A stretch of 64,000 nucleotides of DNA from JADGHX01 sp035760965 (GTDB lineage Bacteria; Pseudomonadota; Gammaproteobacteria; Steroidobacterales; Steroidobacteraceae): NCBI GenBank assembly GCA_035760965.1, contig DASTRY010000030.1:68353-132352 (forward strand), written 5' to 3'. Position numbers and translations under genes: made by a program. This document shows, one piece after another, positions 7,875 through 15,033 of the stretch (the stretch's first letter is position 1; each line of letters starts with the position of its first letter). The notes under the pieces were generated by a model, which worked only from the letters and a program-made list of their open reading frames with translations, did no database searches and had not been told where the DNA came from.

Positions 7875-9578
7875 TCAGCCAGCGCGCGCCTCCGGCGCGA
7901 CTACCTCCGACGCGTCGATGCCGAGCCTGCGCACGGCGCTCAACACGGCGAGCACGGATGCCGTGACGATGTTCGCGTGCCGGCCTGCGCCGAAGCGACT
8001 GCCCGCTGCGCCGTCCCGAGCGGCTTCCACGATGGCGAGCGCCGACGCGTCCGCACCGTGTCCGAGCGACCGCTCTTCGTAGCTGTCGACGCGCAGCTCG
8101 ATCCCGAGCGCGTTCACGGTGGCCGCGATCGGGCCGTTGCCGATGCCGCGCAGCCGCCGACGTTGTCCGAAGAGTGTGACATCCAGCTCGATGCCCTGGC
8201 GTGCGCCGGACTCGAAGAGCGCATGGTCGTGGTAGACGATGGTCGCATCCGGCGCGGCGCTTCCGCGCGCGACGAAATAAGTCTTCTCGAACAGCGCCCA
8301 CAGCTCCGCCGCCGACATCTCCGTTTCGGATTGATCGACGTGCCGCTGCACGAGCGCGCTGAATTCCACCTGCATCCGGCGCGGCATCACGACGCCGTAG
8401 TCGCGTTCCAGGAGGTAGGCGATTCCGCCCTTGCCCGACTGACTGTTGATGCGGATGACGCTGTCGTACGTGCGGCCGAGATCGGCCGGATCGATTGGCA
8501 GGTAAGGAACGTCCCATGGCGCATCCGGTCGTTGTGCCGCCATGCCCTTCTTGATCGCGTCCTGATGCGAGCCCGAGAACGCCGTGAACACGAGGTCGCC
8601 GACGTACGGGTGGCGCGGGTGGATCGGCAGCTTCGTCGCTTCCTCGACGACGCGGGCGATGGCGTTGATGTCCGAGAAATCCAGGCCCGGGTCGATGCCC
8701 TGCGTGTAGAGGTTGAGAGCCAGCGTCACGAGGTCCACGTTGCCGCAGCGCTCGCCGTTGCCGAAGAGACAGCCTTCGACGCGCTGGGCGCCTGCGAGCA
8801 GAGCGAGCTCCGCCGCCGCCACGCCGGTGCCGCGATCGTTGTGAGGGTGTACGGAAATCGTCACGTGCTCGCGCTGGCTCAGGTGCGTGTGCATCCATTC
8901 GATCTGATCCGCGAACACGTTGGGCGTGGCGCATTCCACGGTCGTCGGCAGGTTGAGGATGATCGGCCGGCCCGGCCCAACGCCCCACGCGGCCATCGCC
9001 GTGTGGCACGCCTCGAGCGAGACTTCGAGCTCCGTCAGCGAGAACGTTTCGGGTGAGTACTCGAGCAGCCATTCGGTTTCGGGCTGCGCGTCGGTGAGCG
9101 ATTTGATGAGACTCACGTGCCGCTCGATCAGCTGCATGACTTCCGCGACGGAGAGGCCGAACACGACGCGGCGCCACGTCGGCGCGGTCGCGTTGTACAC
9201 GTGAACGATCGCGCGACGCGCGCCGCGCAGGCTCTCGACAGTGCGCACGATCAGCTCTTCGCGTGCCGGTGTGAGCACCATCGGTGTGACGTGCTCCGGA
9301 ATGAGGTCCTCTTCGATGAGTGCGCGGACCGTCGCGAAGTCCGTCTCGGAGGCGGACGGAAATCCCACCTCGATGTGCTCGAGACCGACCGCGACGAGCG
9401 CCTGGAAGAAGCGCTTCTTGGTCTCGCGGTTCATCGGCTCGAAGAGCGCCTGATTGCCGTCGCGGAGATCGGTGCTGCACCAGAGGGGGGCCGCCGTGAT
9501 CTGGCGTGATGGCCAGCGACGTTCGGGCAGATGGACGGGCGGAAACGGACGGTATTTGACCGAGGGATCTCGCAGCAT
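7875..9578 (-). CDS. leuA: 2-isopropylmalate synthase (long LeuA type)
   Basis: First committed enzyme of leucine synthesis, condensing acetyl-CoA with 2-oxoisovalerate in the cytosol. The TIM-barrel domain opens with STDLRDGNQAL near residue 38, which supplies a metal ligand. Metal histidines follow in VHPHNDRGTG near residue 245, then the GNGERCGN signature near 275. The C-terminal third is the LeuA allosteric dimer domain where leucine binds. At 567 residues it is the longer form also typical of actinobacteria. The ATG at 9578 (MLRDPSVKYR) is chosen over a GTG at 9593 because the latter abuts a six-base T-run of the attenuator. Control by leucine-dependent attenuation is indicated by the leader at 9689-9775. 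leuB, leuC and leuD are not in the window. Confidence 0.96.
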   Translation of the reverse strand: MLRDPSVKYRPFPPVHLPERRWPSRQITAAPLWCSTDLRDGNQALFEPMNRETKKRFFQALVAVGLEHIEVGFPSASETDFATVRALIEEDLIPEHVTPMVLTPAREELIVRTVESLRGARRAIVHVYNATAPTWRRVVFGLSVAEVMQLIERHVSLIKSLTDAQPETEWLLEYSPETFSLTELEVSLEACHTAMAAWGVGPGRPIILNLPTTVECATPNVFADQIEWMHTHLSQREHVTISVHPHNDRGTGVAAAELALLAGAQRVEGCLFGNGERCGNVDLVTLALNLYTQGIDPGLDFSDINAIARVVEEATKLPIHPRHPYVGDLVFTAFSGSHQDAIKKGMAAQRPDAPWDVPYLPIDPADLGRTYDSVIRINSQSGKGGIAYLLERDYGVVMPRRMQVEFSALVQRHVDQSETEMSAAELWALFEKTYFVARGSAAPDATIVYHDHALFESGARQGIELDVTLFGQRRRLRGIGNGPIAATVNALGIELRVDSYEERSLGHGADASALAIVEAARDGAAGSRFGAGRHANIVTASVLAVLSAVRRLGIDASEVVAPEARAG

Positions 9579-9593
9579 GGGCTTCACTCGCAC

Positions 9594-9663
9594 AAAAAAG
9601 GGTTCTTCCGGCCTGGCGTTCGACCAGACCCGTGTTGTGTCCAGTCTTGTGAGCGCCGACTGG
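9594..9663 (-). promoter_or_regulatory. Putative leucine attenuator before leuA
   Basis: Between the leader-peptide stop and leuA the RNA can form competing hairpins. On the minus strand CCAGTC (9663-9658) pairs perfectly with GACTGG (9646-9641). Further on, GGTCTGG (9630-9624) pairs with CCAGGCC (9616-9610) with one G-U, and is followed by CCC and six T (9599-9594) directly before leuA. Segment 1 (ACCAG) can also pair with segment 3 (CTGGT), and segment 2 (CTGG) with segment 4 (CCAG), the usual logic of amino-acid attenuators. The weak point is the 10-base gap between the last stem and the T-run. Confidence 0.6.
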
Positions 9664-9688
9664 TAGCGCGTGGGGTGGTTATTGCGCC

Positions 9689-9775
9689 TCAGGGCGCAAG
9701 GAGAAGGAGCGCAAGAAGAGCACGCGCGAGCGCGCGGGCTGCAGAAGAACCGGCAATGAGGCCGAAGCGATCCAT
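9689..9775 (-). CDS. Leucine-rich leader peptide (leuL-like), 28 residues
   Basis: Short frame reading MDRFGLIAG and ending ALLALLLLAP before a TGA. Eight of 28 codons are Leu, six of them within the last nine residues, coded by CTT and CTC. This is what a ribosome-stalling sensor of leucyl-tRNA would need. The stop lies 110 bases before leuA, with alternating hairpins and a T-run in between. No strong ribosome binding site is seen. The frame is also the tail of a longer chance frame, but the position and leucine run argue for a leader. Confidence 0.65.
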   Translation of the reverse strand: MDRFGLIAGSSAARALARALLALLLLAP

Positions 9776-9831
9776 GAACCGGACGCTAGCACAGCTTCCG
9801 CTGCGCTGAACAGCCCTGGCGCCAAGAACGA

Positions 9832-9856
9832 GAAGGGCCGCACGAAGCGGCCCTTC
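9832..9856 (-). terminator. Hairpin after the PRC-barrel gene
   Basis: A perfect 9-bp stem (GAAGGGCCG with CGGCCCTTC, 7-base loop) lies 50 bases past the PRC-barrel stop and before the leu leader. On the minus strand it is followed by a T-rich but broken run (TCGTTCTT). It would separate the PRC-barrel transcript from the leuA transcript. Confidence 0.6.
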
Positions 9857-9906
9857 CCTGCCTGCGATCGCGGGACTGCGCCAAGGAGCCCCGCGACAGC
9901 ATCCCG

Positions 9907-10287
9907 TCAACGCAGCGCGTTGCCTTCCCAGTATCGCGGCGCCTTGTAGTAGTCGTACGTGCGATCGCGGATGGCGAGGCCATCGTCGCGCGTGAGCTCG
10001 TCGATCGAGCCTGCGGGTGCCGCCTGCAGCTGCTCCTTCGAGTAGCTCACAACGTACGCGTTCTGGGTCTCGTCGTAATCCAGTGCCGACCACGGAATGG
10101 GATGGTACTTCTCGGCCATGCCGAGCAAGCCGCCGAACCCGACGACCGCGAACATGATGTTGTTCGAGAGCTTGTCGAGCACCACGTCCTCGATCTCGCC
10201 GATCTTCTTTCCCGTGGCGTCCTTGACGCTCGTGCCGATGACTTTCTTCGCGCGAATGGCTTTGGTGTGCCCCGATGCGGTGCCCAT
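9907..10287 (-). CDS. PRC-barrel domain protein
   Basis: A 126-residue cytosolic protein made of one PRC-barrel domain: KVIGTSVKDATGKKIGEIED near residues 16-35, then a second strand set around MFAVVGFGGLLGMAEKYHPIPWSAL. The C-terminus (TYDYYKAPRYWEG) is typical of the small stand-alone PRC-barrel proteins often linked to stress or photosynthetic-complex functions; the molecular role here is unknown. A good ribosome site (CGAGGAGACC) lies about nine bases before the ATG. Monocistronic: a hairpin follows the stop and the next gene upstream is about 140 bases away on the same strand. Confidence 0.92.
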   Translation of the reverse strand: MGTASGHTKAIRAKKVIGTSVKDATGKKIGEIEDVVLDKLSNNIMFAVVGFGGLLGMAEKYHPIPWSALDYDETQNAYVVSYSKEQLQAAPAGSIDELTRDDGLAIRDRTYDYYKAPRYWEGNALR

Positions 10288-10404
10288 GCAAGGTCTCCTC
10301 GTACCGATTGATCTGCGTAATGAATGCAGACCCGGCGCGAGTGTTCCGCAGGAATTGCAGTGATTGCGCGTGCCGTCGAGGTCGCGCTTCGCGCGCCGAC
10401 GCGC

Positions 10405-10439
10405 GACTCAGTCGTGGCGCGCGCCGTGACTCAGTCGTG
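10405..10439 (-). repeat. Short direct repeat copying a stop codon
   Basis: The 12-base string CACGACTGAGTC (minus strand) occurs twice, 23 bases apart. The first copy contains the last codons (His-Asp) and TGA of the secreted protein gene at 10431-10886; the second lies just behind it. It is a small example of the gene-end duplications noted elsewhere in this window. Confidence 0.6.
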
Positions 10440-10886
10440 CACCTTCGCCGACTGGATCGAGGTCTCGACCAGCGGCAGGAGCGCCGTGAGCTTCAGCAGA
10501 AAGCCGGCGATCGCCTGATCGCCCATCGAGCGCATCTCGTCGGGACGGGCGCAGATGCCGAGATCGTAGCGGGGAACCGCGAGCATCATGCGATACATGC
10601 CGGGCAGCGCCACGGCCCTCAGGTGCTCGGCGGAGAGCTCCATCACGGCGTCGTCGAACGTCGCGCGCGCCGTTTGCAGCTCGGCGGCGGTGAGCTCCGG
10701 GTGATCGCGGAAGCGCTGCTCGACGGACTGCTCCCATGCGGCGCGCGTGCGCGAGAAGCCGTCTTCCAGACGCTTCACCTCGGCGGTCAGCGCGGCGTCG
10801 CAGGCCGCCTTCGTGACCGTCCCCTGCTCGCCGTGCGCCGCTCCGGCGGCGACAAGACCTAGAACCAGAAGAGCTGCGCTTTTCAC
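10431..10886 (-). CDS. Small exported protein of unknown function
   Basis: A GTG at 10886 gives a clean signal peptide (MKSAALLVLGLVAAGAAHG) and a 151-residue protein; the longer frame upstream has no such leader at its end. The mature part is mostly alpha-helical by composition, with Cys in TKAACDAAL and in LGICARPDEMRS that could form a disulfide. No family is recognised. It is preceded by a divergent region of 312 bases towards the tannase gene. Periplasmic location is the only inference I would make. Confidence 0.75.
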   Translation of the reverse strand: MKSAALLVLGLVAAGAAHGEQGTVTKAACDAALTAEVKRLEDGFSRTRAAWEQSVEQRFRDHPELTAAELQTARATFDDAVMELSAEHLRAVALPGMYRMMLAVPRYDLGICARPDEMRSMGDQAIAGFLLKLTALLPLVETSIQSAKVHD

Positions 10887-11198
10887 TGGGCTACCCGTGG
10901 TGAGTGAACGCGAGGATCGTGGCACATCCGCACGCCGGCCGCATGCGCCGCGCGCCGGGCGCCCATTCCCTAGCCGAGCCACTCAGAGCGCCGCCATCCG
11001 TCGCCCATGTCTTGCGCTGTGCGCGCGCCGGCGCTCCATCCCGATGCGCACACGTTCCTCGCGCCGCGGCCGTCAGCAACGCTTACCCATCGCGACGGCG
11101 CTCGAGTCCGCACGATGAACCGTGCGCGCCGCAGCCGGCAGCCAAGCGTGCAGACGTCTATGCTCGCACCAATCAGGGGCGTCGGCGCACGGTCTCAA
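10887..11198. other. Divergent intergenic region
   Basis: About 310 bases between the start of the small exported protein and the tannase-family gene. It should hold promoters for both, but no hexamer pair, operator or RNA element stands out. Open frames across it are arginine/alanine-rich and not credible genes. Confidence 0.5.
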
Positions 11199-12770
11199 AT
11201 GACAAACACAAAACGCATGTGCCGTTCATTGCGGCTCCCGCTTCGACTCGCAGTCTCGTTTCTCGGCTGGCACGCACTGGCCGCTCACGCCGCCGACGCG
11301 CCGCGCGACTGCGAGGGGCTCGCCTCGCGGAAGATCCTCGAGCACACGACGATCACGAGCGCCAAGAGGCAGCCGGCCAATGCCGAACGGCATCGCCCAC
11401 CGTTCTGCGAAGTGATCGCAACGGCCACACCTGTACCGGGCTCGAACATCACCATCGTCGTGCGTATGCCGGACACCTGGAACGGCAAGCTCCTCGGCTC
11501 GGGCGGTGGCGGTTGGGCGGGCAACACGAACCTTCAGGCGCCCGGGCCCGGCTTGCCGGACGGCGCAACGCCCGGCCTCGTGGCCGGCTACGCGGTCGCG
11601 CAAACGAACGGGGGCCACGAGGTCAAGCAAGGCAACATCTGGGATACGAGCTGGACCGCGAATCCCGAGGCCGTCGTCGACTTCAGCTATCGGGCCATTC
11701 ACGTGATGACGGATGTCGCGAAGGCGCTCGTCACCACCTACTACGGCCGCCCCCTGCGGCACGCGTATTTCGAGGGTTGCTCGACCGGCGGACGCCAGGC
11801 GCTGATGGAAGTGCAGCGCTATCCCAAGGACTACGACGGCGTCATCGCCGGCGCGCCGGTATACACGCTGACGGTGCAGACGATGAGCGTCGTCCGCAAT
11901 CAAGCGTTCGCGCGCGCCGAGCCGCTGACCGCGGCACAGATCCAGACTCTGCAAACTGCAGCGCTGGAGGCGTGTGACGGGAACGACGGCCTGGTCGACG
12001 GCGTGATCACCGATCCGCGCGCGTGCACCTTCGACCCGGGCACTCTGCAGTGTGGCGTCGCAAGCAATCACGATCAGCAGAACTGCCTGACGCCGAAGCA
12101 GGTGCAGACGCTGCGCACCGTCTACGCCGGCGTCAAGAACGCTGCCGGCGAGACCGTCGCGTATCCGTTGGCCCGCGGCAGCGAAGGCTCGTGGACGCGC
12201 TTCATTTCCGCCGCCAAAGCGCCGACCGACGAGGACTTCAACACCGGCGCCGCCGGTGCGGGTCTCGGCGGGTTGCGGGCGCTTCTGTTCAAGGACCCGA
12301 ATTTCAACCTGCGCGCCTTCGACATCGACAAGGACTATCGCACCGTGCGCGCGAGCGCGTTCGCGGCCGGGTACGAGGCGAAAAATCCCGACATCAGCGC
12401 GTTCGTCCAGGCGGGCGGCAAGCTGCTGCTCTGGCACGGCATGCTCGATCCCGGCCCGAGTCCGCTCGCGACCATCGAGTATTTCGACGAGGTGCAGAAG
12501 ATCACTCGCCCGAAGGTGAAGTCGCTCGATGCCAATGCGCGGCTCTTCATCGAGCCGGGTGTGTACCACTGTCGCGGCGGCCCCGGCGCCGATGAAGTGA
12601 ACTTCGTCGATGCCATCGACAAGTGGGTGGAGCACGGCAAGGCACCGAGCACGCTGCTCGCGACACGCGCGGACCACGCGCTCTCGCGCCCCGTGTGCCA
12701 GTACCCGGCACTGCCACGCTACAAAGGCAAAGGCGACCCAAACTCGGCAGACAGCTTCGTCTGTCGATAG
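11199..12770 (+). CDS. Tannase/feruloyl esterase family hydrolase
   Basis: Exported serine esterase of the tannase/feruloyl esterase family, which releases gallate or ferulate esters from plant polymers. The start at 11199 places a signal peptide at residues 1-33 (LRLAVSFLGWHALAAHAAD); an ATG at 11217 is the alternative. Catalytic features: the nucleophile motif GCSTGGRQAL near residue 190, Asp in LWHGMLDPGPSP near residue 415, and His in GVYHCRGGPGADE near residue 455. The conserved Cys residues flanking the triad (GCSTGG and YHCRGG) match the family disulfide that ties Ser and His loops together. Cysteines in the lid region (CDGNDG, CTFDPG, LQCG, NCLTP) are also typical. Gallate- versus ferulate-ester preference cannot be decided. 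Confidence 0.93.
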   Translation: MTNTKRMCRSLRLPLRLAVSFLGWHALAAHAADAPRDCEGLASRKILEHTTITSAKRQPANAERHRPPFCEVIATATPVPGSNITIVVRMPDTWNGKLLGSGGGGWAGNTNLQAPGPGLPDGATPGLVAGYAVAQTNGGHEVKQGNIWDTSWTANPEAVVDFSYRAIHVMTDVAKALVTTYYGRPLRHAYFEGCSTGGRQALMEVQRYPKDYDGVIAGAPVYTLTVQTMSVVRNQAFARAEPLTAAQIQTLQTAALEACDGNDGLVDGVITDPRACTFDPGTLQCGVASNHDQQNCLTPKQVQTLRTVYAGVKNAAGETVAYPLARGSEGSWTRFISAAKAPTDEDFNTGAAGAGLGGLRALLFKDPNFNLRAFDIDKDYRTVRASAFAAGYEAKNPDISAFVQAGGKLLLWHGMLDPGPSPLATIEYFDEVQKITRPKVKSLDANARLFIEPGVYHCRGGPGADEVNFVDAIDKWVEHGKAPSTLLATRADHALSRPVCQYPALPRYKGKGDPNSADSFVCR

Positions 12771-12817
12771 CGCGAGCAGGCGTATCATGCCCGCCCCCAT
12801 CGATGAAGGAGCGGGCC

Positions 12818-13252
12818 ATGGCTTTGAAGATCACACGCACTGGATCGGCCACGTGGAGCGGCGGACTGAAGGACGGCCGCGGGTCCATTTCCACCGAGAG
12901 CGGCGCGCTGAAGGAGCAGCCCTACGGCTTCGCGATGCGCTTCGAAGGCGTTCGCGGCAGCAACCCCGAAGAGCTCATCGCCGCGGCGCACGCCAGTTGT
13001 TTCACGATGGCGCTCTCGCTCGTTCTCGAACAGGCCGGCTTCAAGGCCACGCGCATGCACACGAACGCGGCCGTGACCATCGAGCAAGTTCAAGGAGGCT
13101 TCGCGATCACCTCCTCGCAGCTCACGCTCGAGGCGCAGATCCCGGGCATCGACGAGGCGCGGTTTCAGAGCCTCGCCGTGACGGCAAAGGAGAGCTGCCC
13201 GGTGTCGAAGCTGCTGAAGGCCGAGATATCGCTGAACGCGAAGCTCACCTGA
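12818..13252 (+). CDS. OsmC/Ohr-type peroxiredoxin
   Basis: Cytosolic thiol peroxidase of the OsmC family (144 residues) that reduces organic hydroperoxides. The two redox cysteines are present, in AAHASCFTMALS near residue 59 and in KESCPVSKLL near residue 127, with the conserved Arg/Glu environment (SNPEELIAAAHA). The ATG at 12818 is fixed by an AAGGAG site seven bases upstream. It lies 47 bases downstream of the tannase gene on the same strand and is convergent with the aldo/keto reductase gene. The YGFAMRFEG start region is typical of OsmC rather than Ohr. Confidence 0.93.
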   Translation: MALKITRTGSATWSGGLKDGRGSISTESGALKEQPYGFAMRFEGVRGSNPEELIAAAHASCFTMALSLVLEQAGFKATRMHTNAAVTIEQVQGGFAITSSQLTLEAQIPGIDEARFQSLAVTAKESCPVSKLLKAEISLNAKLT

Positions 13253-13257
13253 GCGCG

Positions 13258-13314
13258 GACGCTCGACGCGGCGCCGCGCCCGGGCTGGCCGTGCGCCGGC
13301 GGCCGCGTGAGCGT
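13258..13314. terminator. Long hairpin between convergent genes
   Basis: GACGCTC-g-ACGCGGC pairs with GCCGCGT-GAGCGTC, a 14-bp stem with one bulged base and a 29-base GC-rich loop. It sits in the 73-base gap between the convergent OsmC and aldo/keto reductase genes and could serve both strands. There is no T-run, so the terminator role is inferred from position. Confidence 0.5.
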
Positions 13315-13325
13315 CGTCCCGCTGC

Positions 13326-14366
13326 TCAGCGCGCCGTCGTGCGCGCCAGGGCCTCCGCCACGGGTTGATCGACGATCTTCTGCGCGAACCAGTGCGGATA
13401 GAGCGGCGGCGGCGCAGTGGCCGCGTCGAGCTCGGCGATATCGGCATCCGTCAGCTTCACGTCTGCCGCGCCGAGATTGTCCTCGAGCTGCGCCCGTTTG
13501 GTGGCGCCGAGGATCACGCTCGTCACGGCCCGCTTTGCAAGCAGCCACGCCAGCGCGACCTGCGCCACGCTCGCTTCGCGCTGGCGCGCAATGGCGCGCA
13601 TGCGCTCGACCAGCTCGAAGCCGCGCTCCTTGTCGAAGGGCAACAGATCGAAGCCCGAATAACGATTCTGCGGATCCGAGAGGGTCTCGCGCGTGTACTT
13701 GCCGCTCAAGAAGCCGCTCGCGAGCGGGCTCCACACCGTGAGGCCGAGCCCGTGATGCGCCATCATCGGAATGACGTCGTATTCGACGTCGCGGCCGAGC
13801 AGCGAGTAGTACATCTGGCCGTGCGTGAAAGGCGCAAGGCCGTTGGCCTTCTGAAACGCCACCGCCGCGGCCACTTTCCAGGCGGACCAGTTCGAGAAGC
13901 CGAGATAGCGCACCTTGCCGGCGCGCACGATCTCGTCGAGCGCAACGAGCGTTTCCTCGAGCGGCGTGTTCGGGTCTTCGCGGTGGACGATGTAGATGTC
14001 GATCCAGTCCGTGCCGAGCCGGCGCAGGCTCTGATCGACGGACCATAGGATGTGGCGGCGATTGAGCCCCGCTTGCGGCAGCGCCGTCCCCGTGCGGATG
14101 CCCACCTTCGTCGCGACGATCACGTCGTTGCGCCGCGCGCGCAGTGCCTGCCCGAGCAGCGTCTCCGATTCGCCGCGCGCATAACCATCCGCCGTGTCGA
14201 AGAAGTTCACGCCCGCATCGAGCGCGCGGCTGACGAGCTCCGCGGCGAGCTCGGCGCCCACCTTGTAGACGCTGCCGAAGTCCTTGTTGCCCTGAGTGAA
14301 GGTCATCGCGCCGAAGGCGAGGCGCGAGACCACCAGGCCGGTACTGCCGAGCCGGGTGTACTGCAT
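13326..14366 (-). CDS. Aldo/keto reductase
   Basis: A complete 346-residue NADPH-dependent aldo/keto reductase. The tetrad is visible: Asp48 and Tyr53 in FFDTADGYARGE, Lys in ATKVGIRTG near residue 87 and His in IYIVHREDPN near residue 128. The C-terminal cofactor region (VILGATKRAQLEDNLGA) is intact. The GATKRAQLEDN ending places it with the group that includes tas/YajO-like enzymes. A strong GGAGG site precedes the ATG. It is divergent from the histidine phosphatase gene (70-base gap). Substrate unknown. Confidence 0.93.
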   Translation of the reverse strand: MQYTRLGSTGLVVSRLAFGAMTFTQGNKDFGSVYKVGAELAAELVSRALDAGVNFFDTADGYARGESETLLGQALRARRNDVIVATKVGIRTGTALPQAGLNRRHILWSVDQSLRRLGTDWIDIYIVHREDPNTPLEETLVALDEIVRAGKVRYLGFSNWSAWKVAAAVAFQKANGLAPFTHGQMYYSLLGRDVEYDVIPMMAHHGLGLTVWSPLASGFLSGKYTRETLSDPQNRYSGFDLLPFDKERGFELVERMRAIARQREASVAQVALAWLLAKRAVTSVILGATKRAQLEDNLGAADVKLTDADIAELDAATAPPPLYPHWFAQKIVDQPVAEALARTTAR

Positions 14367-14436
14367 GAGGGTCCTCCATCGAAGTGAGCCTGCTCGAAGG
14401 GCGCTACGTTACTCCCAACGTGGTAGAAATTGGCCC

Positions 14437-15027
14437 ATGGCATCCCCGGCACCCCCACTCCCTGTCGTCTACGCGATTCGGCACGGCGAAACGGCCTGGT
14501 CGCTGAGTCATCAGCACACGGGACGAACGGATATTCCCCTCACCGAGCGCGGCGAACGCGATGCGCGCGCGCTCGAGAGCCGGTTGCGCGACGTCGCGTT
14601 TGCGCACGTCTGGAGCAGCCCGCTCACGCGGGCCCGACGCACAGCCGAGCTCGCCGGTTTCGCGGGCCGGATCGAAACCGATGACGATCTGCGCGAGTGG
14701 GACTACGGCGCCTATGAAGGCCGGCGCACCAGCGAGATCCGCGCGGAACGGCCGGGCTGGAACCCCTTCGTCGACGGCTGTCCGGGAGGTGAGAACGTGG
14801 CCGATGTCGGCGCTCGTGCCGATCGCGTGCTCGCGCGCTTGCGCGCCGTGCACGGCAACGTGGCCGTCTTCGCCCATCGCGACATCCTGCGGGTGCTGAT
14901 CGCGCGCTGGATCGAGCTGCCTGCGCAGGAAGGCCGGCGTCTCTATCTCGAAACATCCTCCATCAGCGTGCTGGGCTACGATCACGACCTCAGCGAGCCG
15001 GTGATTCGCACGCTGAACCGCGTCTGA
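14437..15027 (+). CDS. Histidine phosphatase family protein (phosphoglycerate mutase-like)
   Basis: A 196-residue cytosolic phosphatase of the branch-1 histidine phosphatase superfamily. The phospho-accepting histidine is in YAIRHGETAWS near residue 15, the acid in LREWDYGAYEGR near residue 87 and the second histidine in VFAHRDILR near residue 148. Metabolite phosphatase or mutase activity is equally possible. The ATG at 14437 begins shortly before the RHG motif as in the family; longer upstream starts add no recognisable sequence. Its end faces the polB stop six bases away. Confidence 0.9.
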   Translation: MASPAPPLPVVYAIRHGETAWSLSHQHTGRTDIPLTERGERDARALESRLRDVAFAHVWSSPLTRARRTAELAGFAGRIETDDDLREWDYGAYEGRRTSEIRAERPGWNPFVDGCPGGENVADVGARADRVLARLRAVHGNVAVFAHRDILRVLIARWIELPAQEGRRLYLETSSISVLGYDHDLSEPVIRTLNRV

Positions 15028-15033
15028 GCGGCG

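Noticed and set aside
5828..7966. A plus-strand open frame of 712 codons
   Set aside because: Shadow of the M61 peptidase gene; Arg/Glu/Ala-rich with no recognisable motif.
14406..14421. ACGTT-N6-AACGT between the aldo/keto reductase and phosphatase genes
   Set aside because: Arms of only five bases in GC-rich DNA; too likely by chance to report as an operator.
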